Shown here: piece by piece, positions 60,526 through 64,000 of the stretch
Layout of the letters: each line of letters begins with the position of its first letter
How positions within the stretch are numbered: the stretch's first letter is position 1
From: Phalacrocorax aristotelis
Lineage: Eukaryota > Chordata > Aves > Suliformes > Phalacrocoracidae
Length of the DNA: 64,000 bases
Assembly (NCBI RefSeq): GCF_949628215.1
Contig: NC_134279.1
Coordinates: 83,261,517 to 83,325,516, forward strand
Direction of reading: 5' to 3'
The notes under the pieces: generated by a model
What the model saw: the letters and a program-made list of their open reading frames with translations, nothing else
Databases searched by the model: none
What the model was told of the DNA's origin: nothing
Translations under genes and position numbers: made by a program

Positions 60526-63500
60526 AATATTACGTACAGCAGATAGTTATAGACTTATCTAGGGGAAAAGATGATCTGTGAACAGGAAATAATGCTGCTT
60601 AGTTTAGGGAAGAAGATAAATGATACTGCTTTCAAGGACATAAAGGCTGGTTGCAAGGAGGGAGGATGCAGGTTGCTCTCTGTATCTGTAGTGGGTGGAA
60701 GAAGAAAACGTGGCAAGGAAGATTTAGATTAGAAAAAAGGAAAACAACCGCAGTGGTGAGGATAATGAACAGCAAGAATCAGCTGCCTGGGGAGGGGGTG
60801 GCAGCTTCGGCCTTGGAGGGCTTTGAATACAGGTTCAATGAACATCTGATAGGAAAGGTTTTGTTCTTCCTGCTTTGGGGCAGGTGGATAGACTGGGTGA
60901 TAGCTATGACTTGATGCTGCAAGGAGAACGTGCCTAATGTGAGACATGGGAGGCTGGGTCTTGGTTTCTCAGCCTTGCTGTGGCGACTTCCAGGACTTGG
61001 AGCATTCAGCTGAGACACTCCAAAGCCTTTATGTGCTCCTCTCCTCTCCTTGTACCTGCATGTGAGCCGACAGGGACTAGGAATCTCAATCAAAATATCC
61101 TCTTTGGTAACCCTAGGAAATACATGGACCTTCCTGAAGCGGAGATTTCTGAATAAGGGAAGGCCTCATTCCCTTTGGGGAGCTGCACTGTATTTTCCCT
61201 ATAACTTCCTTTTTTTATTGGTGAAATGGGGCACATACTAGAGTTTTCTAGGCAGGGGGAAAAAGCACTCACCCATGAGGTCATGAGGGTTGCAGCATGG
61301 TAAACAGCTCTTAGCAGAGACAACAGGGCAAGGACAACAAAAAAGTTCAGCTGTTCTGATGGGGCTTCCGAAACCCAACCTGAGAGCTGAGGTTGGATTC
61401 TAGTTAAATGTTGAATTTTCATCTAGAAGTGAGCGGGTAGCCAGGAGACAGGAGCTGGGACCAACCTCCCCTTCTAGGACAATGCTTGTCTTGGCTACGT
61501 CGTGGTCACTGGGCGCCCACGTTTGTGCCTGACCTCAAAGCCTCACTTACTATCTTGGGTGTTGACTCGCCAACACAGGTATTGCCTGAGCGCAGAGCCT
61601 GGAGTGTGGTGACTGAGCAGGGGGCATTTGAGGACCTGCAGCTGCAGAAGCAGGAAGGCAGGGACTTGGCTTGAGAGGTGTCTCCATCTCATCTCCCGCT
61701 CATTTCTCATGCTGGGGAGATGAGCACAGTGCAGGGTGCATCACCAAGGCTAATGTGAAATGAAAACTGATTGCCAGGTGGTTGGAAAATTCCCTGTTTG
61801 GGTTTCCAAAGAAAATCATAGGTTGGGTGGACATGTTATTTTATTAAAACCTGACATGCACTCTTCTTCCCACCCCCATTACCCCAGGCACCTGCCTTCC
61901 TATCAGAGGTGTGTCTTCTCCCAGAGGAGTAGCAGGCTGGGGAAGAAAGGCTTTCTGCAGCATAGGCACACCACAGTTGCTCTCTGACTCAAACCTGTGA
62001 ACTGCTCAAAGCTATTTGTGTCAATTGAGGTGCTCAAACAAATAAAGGGAGTGTGCTCAGGCCAACTTCCTGGGACTGCTTGTGGTCAAAGATCCCCTTG
62101 CATTTTCTTTGTTTTCTCCTTTTCTTGCATGTTAAGCGGATGGTCTGGAGAAATTCCAGGCTGGGTAATTACCTTCTGCCTACTTGAAATTCCCTCCCGC
62201 AATTTCTCCTGACTTCTGCTGCTGGAAAGGGGCAGAAACCATAGTCCACTTCAGAAAGGACAGAGGAAGGAGAAACTGCTGCAGGGTGAGCATAGGGCTT
62301 GCCAACGATCACCTAGCCCCGTATGCTTCTCACCTTGAGTGGTATTTCACAGTCCAGCTGTGAAGATCCTTCACAAAGACAGTCGGGGTTTTGGGGCTCT
62401 ACTCCAGTGAACTGAGGAGACAACACTCTCTCTTGGTGGGTGCAGTTGGCAGTCAAGGCTGGCATCCAACTGCAGTCTCAGTCCTGCAGTTATTTGATAG
62501 TGTATCTCCTATATACCAAAAACAAATGGTTTAATGAAGGTGTTAGAGATACAGGCGATCTATAGAAGCAACGGATCTATTTGTGGTCATGCAAGGCTCA
62601 TATCCAGTTGGGTTTCGTCTCCCTGGGTTCCTTATCTAGCTTTTTTCCAGTTTTGGTCTTCTCCCTGGATAATGCGTGTCTGTGTGTACCCTCATTTCCT
62701 CCTAAATTGGGGGTCAGGCATGCCAAGTCATGCATGCAGCTTCTTAATGATAAGAGTTCATCTCTTCAGGCTCCACTGGCAACTTTTCTCTTCCCTTTCA
62801 TCCTCTGTCTCTTGCCTCCTCATTGCAAGCCTGGAGACACTGGGCTCCAGCAGTTCTGATTAAGAGTTCACCCAAGAGCTTCTGAAAGATGGATGTAGTT
62901 GAGGACATCCCCAGTCTCCAAACCTCACCGCAAATATCAACCTGAGTGCACTGAAGTCCTGTTTGAGCTCCTCTCAACCCTTCCATCAGTGTACCTTCCA
63001 TTAGCTTTAAGACCAAGACTCATCCCACCTGGTGTGAGATATCTGATGGGGTTCAGCAGCATCCTCCGTGTAGGTGTCTGCATACAAATGCTTATTTGTG
63101 TGCTATGGACCTAAGCTCCCATTGCAGTTGGTGGGGATCTGGTCACTACAGTCAGTAGAGGTGTGAATCGGTTGACCACACAGACATATCCAGTGCAGTG
63201 TCACCCACTTGCCTCCAGCTGTCACTGCAGGAGAACAGTTGTTCCTTTGCTTGCCAACCCCTCGTGGATGTCTCAGAAACCTCAGAGTGTCCAAAAAGTC
63301 AATAGGAGCACATGTGGACAATTGAACTGAGCAGTGAAGGATACCAGGGGTCTGTCGCTGTTTCACTGGGGCTCAGTTTAGGCTGAAAAAGCTGCAGGTG
63401 TGGGAGCCAGGGCACAACTGGATTGTTTTTTAACTTTGGTGTTTTCACAGCTCATAATGGATCTGCCCTCTGGTAGTTCGTCTGATCTCTTTCTGAACCC

Positions 63501-64000
63501 ACACACTCTTTTGGGACAATGAGCTCCTACCTATACTCATGCACCATAATAAAAAGCAATCCTTTTGTTTTAAAGCCGATAACAAAAGAACTGGGGGAAG
63601 TGACACGAGATGATGAGATTCTTCATTCACCTTCTCCAGGACCATTGTGACTTCATTCAGAACTCTCTTCCATTCCCCTCCTTCCCACCCAGGGTTTGCT
63701 TCCTAAGTGCTCACTCTACTTTTACCCCAAAGCTATCCAGACCTTTGGACACCCCTACCACCTTAGGTATGGTGACGTTTTCCCTTACTGCTCTTTAGTT
63801 TCTCAATTAGGAGACTAGAAGTGCACCGTGTAACCAAACCAGAGGCTCCCTATGGAATTATACATTGACTTTCTTTTTTTTTTTTGTGATATACTGTATT
63901 CATTTCCTCACATTCCTTCCTAACAGTGTTGCTACAGCCTTCACAATGAAGGCAGGTAAAGCCAGGTCTGTAGAGAAAGGTGACGCGTCTTTTATTAGGT

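Larger units (their letters stand above)
57601..64000. other. Unique non-coding DNA, no gene seen
   Basis: AT-rich TATATA stretch at 58593-58630, the C-rich run at 60508 and possible MIR-like pieces at 59288 and 59950. No coding exon recognised. Confidence 0.5.

Noticed and set aside
1-64000. CRISPR arrays, bacterial operons, prophage
   Set aside because: No regularly spaced direct repeats with unique spacers, no dense coding, and CR1/SINE content show vertebrate DNA.

Overview
The window reads as avian nuclear DNA. The evidence is several CR1 LINE fragments ending in the bird-type 3' octamer (ATTCTATG/ATTCTGTG), a tRNA-derived element with a CR1 tail, and thin, old MIR/CORE-type SINE remains. 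Species cannot be fixed from this. I recognise no host protein-coding exon. Nearly all open frames are short chance frames in intronic or intergenic-looking DNA.

The one large coherent structure is an endogenous retrovirus (ERV) on the minus strand at 26551-33278. It has two 1318-bp LTRs that differ at 8 positions by eye, TG...CA ends and a 5-bp target duplication (ACTCC). Its 4.09-kb interior is non-autonomous. It carries (5' to 3' on the minus strand) a coiled-coil ORF whose first ATG lies in the last 8 bp of the 5' LTR, a gag/protease-like remnant, the N-terminal edge of reverse transcriptase, and a broken env with a surface-subunit remnant, a fusion-peptide-like ectodomain and a transmembrane anchor in another frame. 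Most of pol is missing. The layout suggests, without proving, kinship with the avian Soprano/ENS-1 (ERNI) family.

The most unusual feature is inside both LTRs at the same offset: a complete tRNA-Phe(GAA)-type cloverleaf joined to a CR1 3' tail, antisense to the virus. It looks like a SINE captured by the LTR before the last round of retrotransposition, which would give each LTR an internal Pol III promoter facing against the proviral promoter.

Layout: 1-8466 unique DNA with one weak CR1 relic; 8467-9383 two CR1 copies head to tail; 9384-26272 mostly unique DNA with MIR-like and possible hAT-like relics; 26273-26550 a CR1 whose 5' edge abuts the ERV; 26551-33278 the ERV; 34268-34887 a CpG-rich segment bounded by 16-bp direct repeats; 34980-35357 and 36297-36480 two sense CR1 3' ends; 36481-64000 mostly unique DNA with old CR1 relics, a 360-bp purine tract at 51437-51796 and short tandem repeats.
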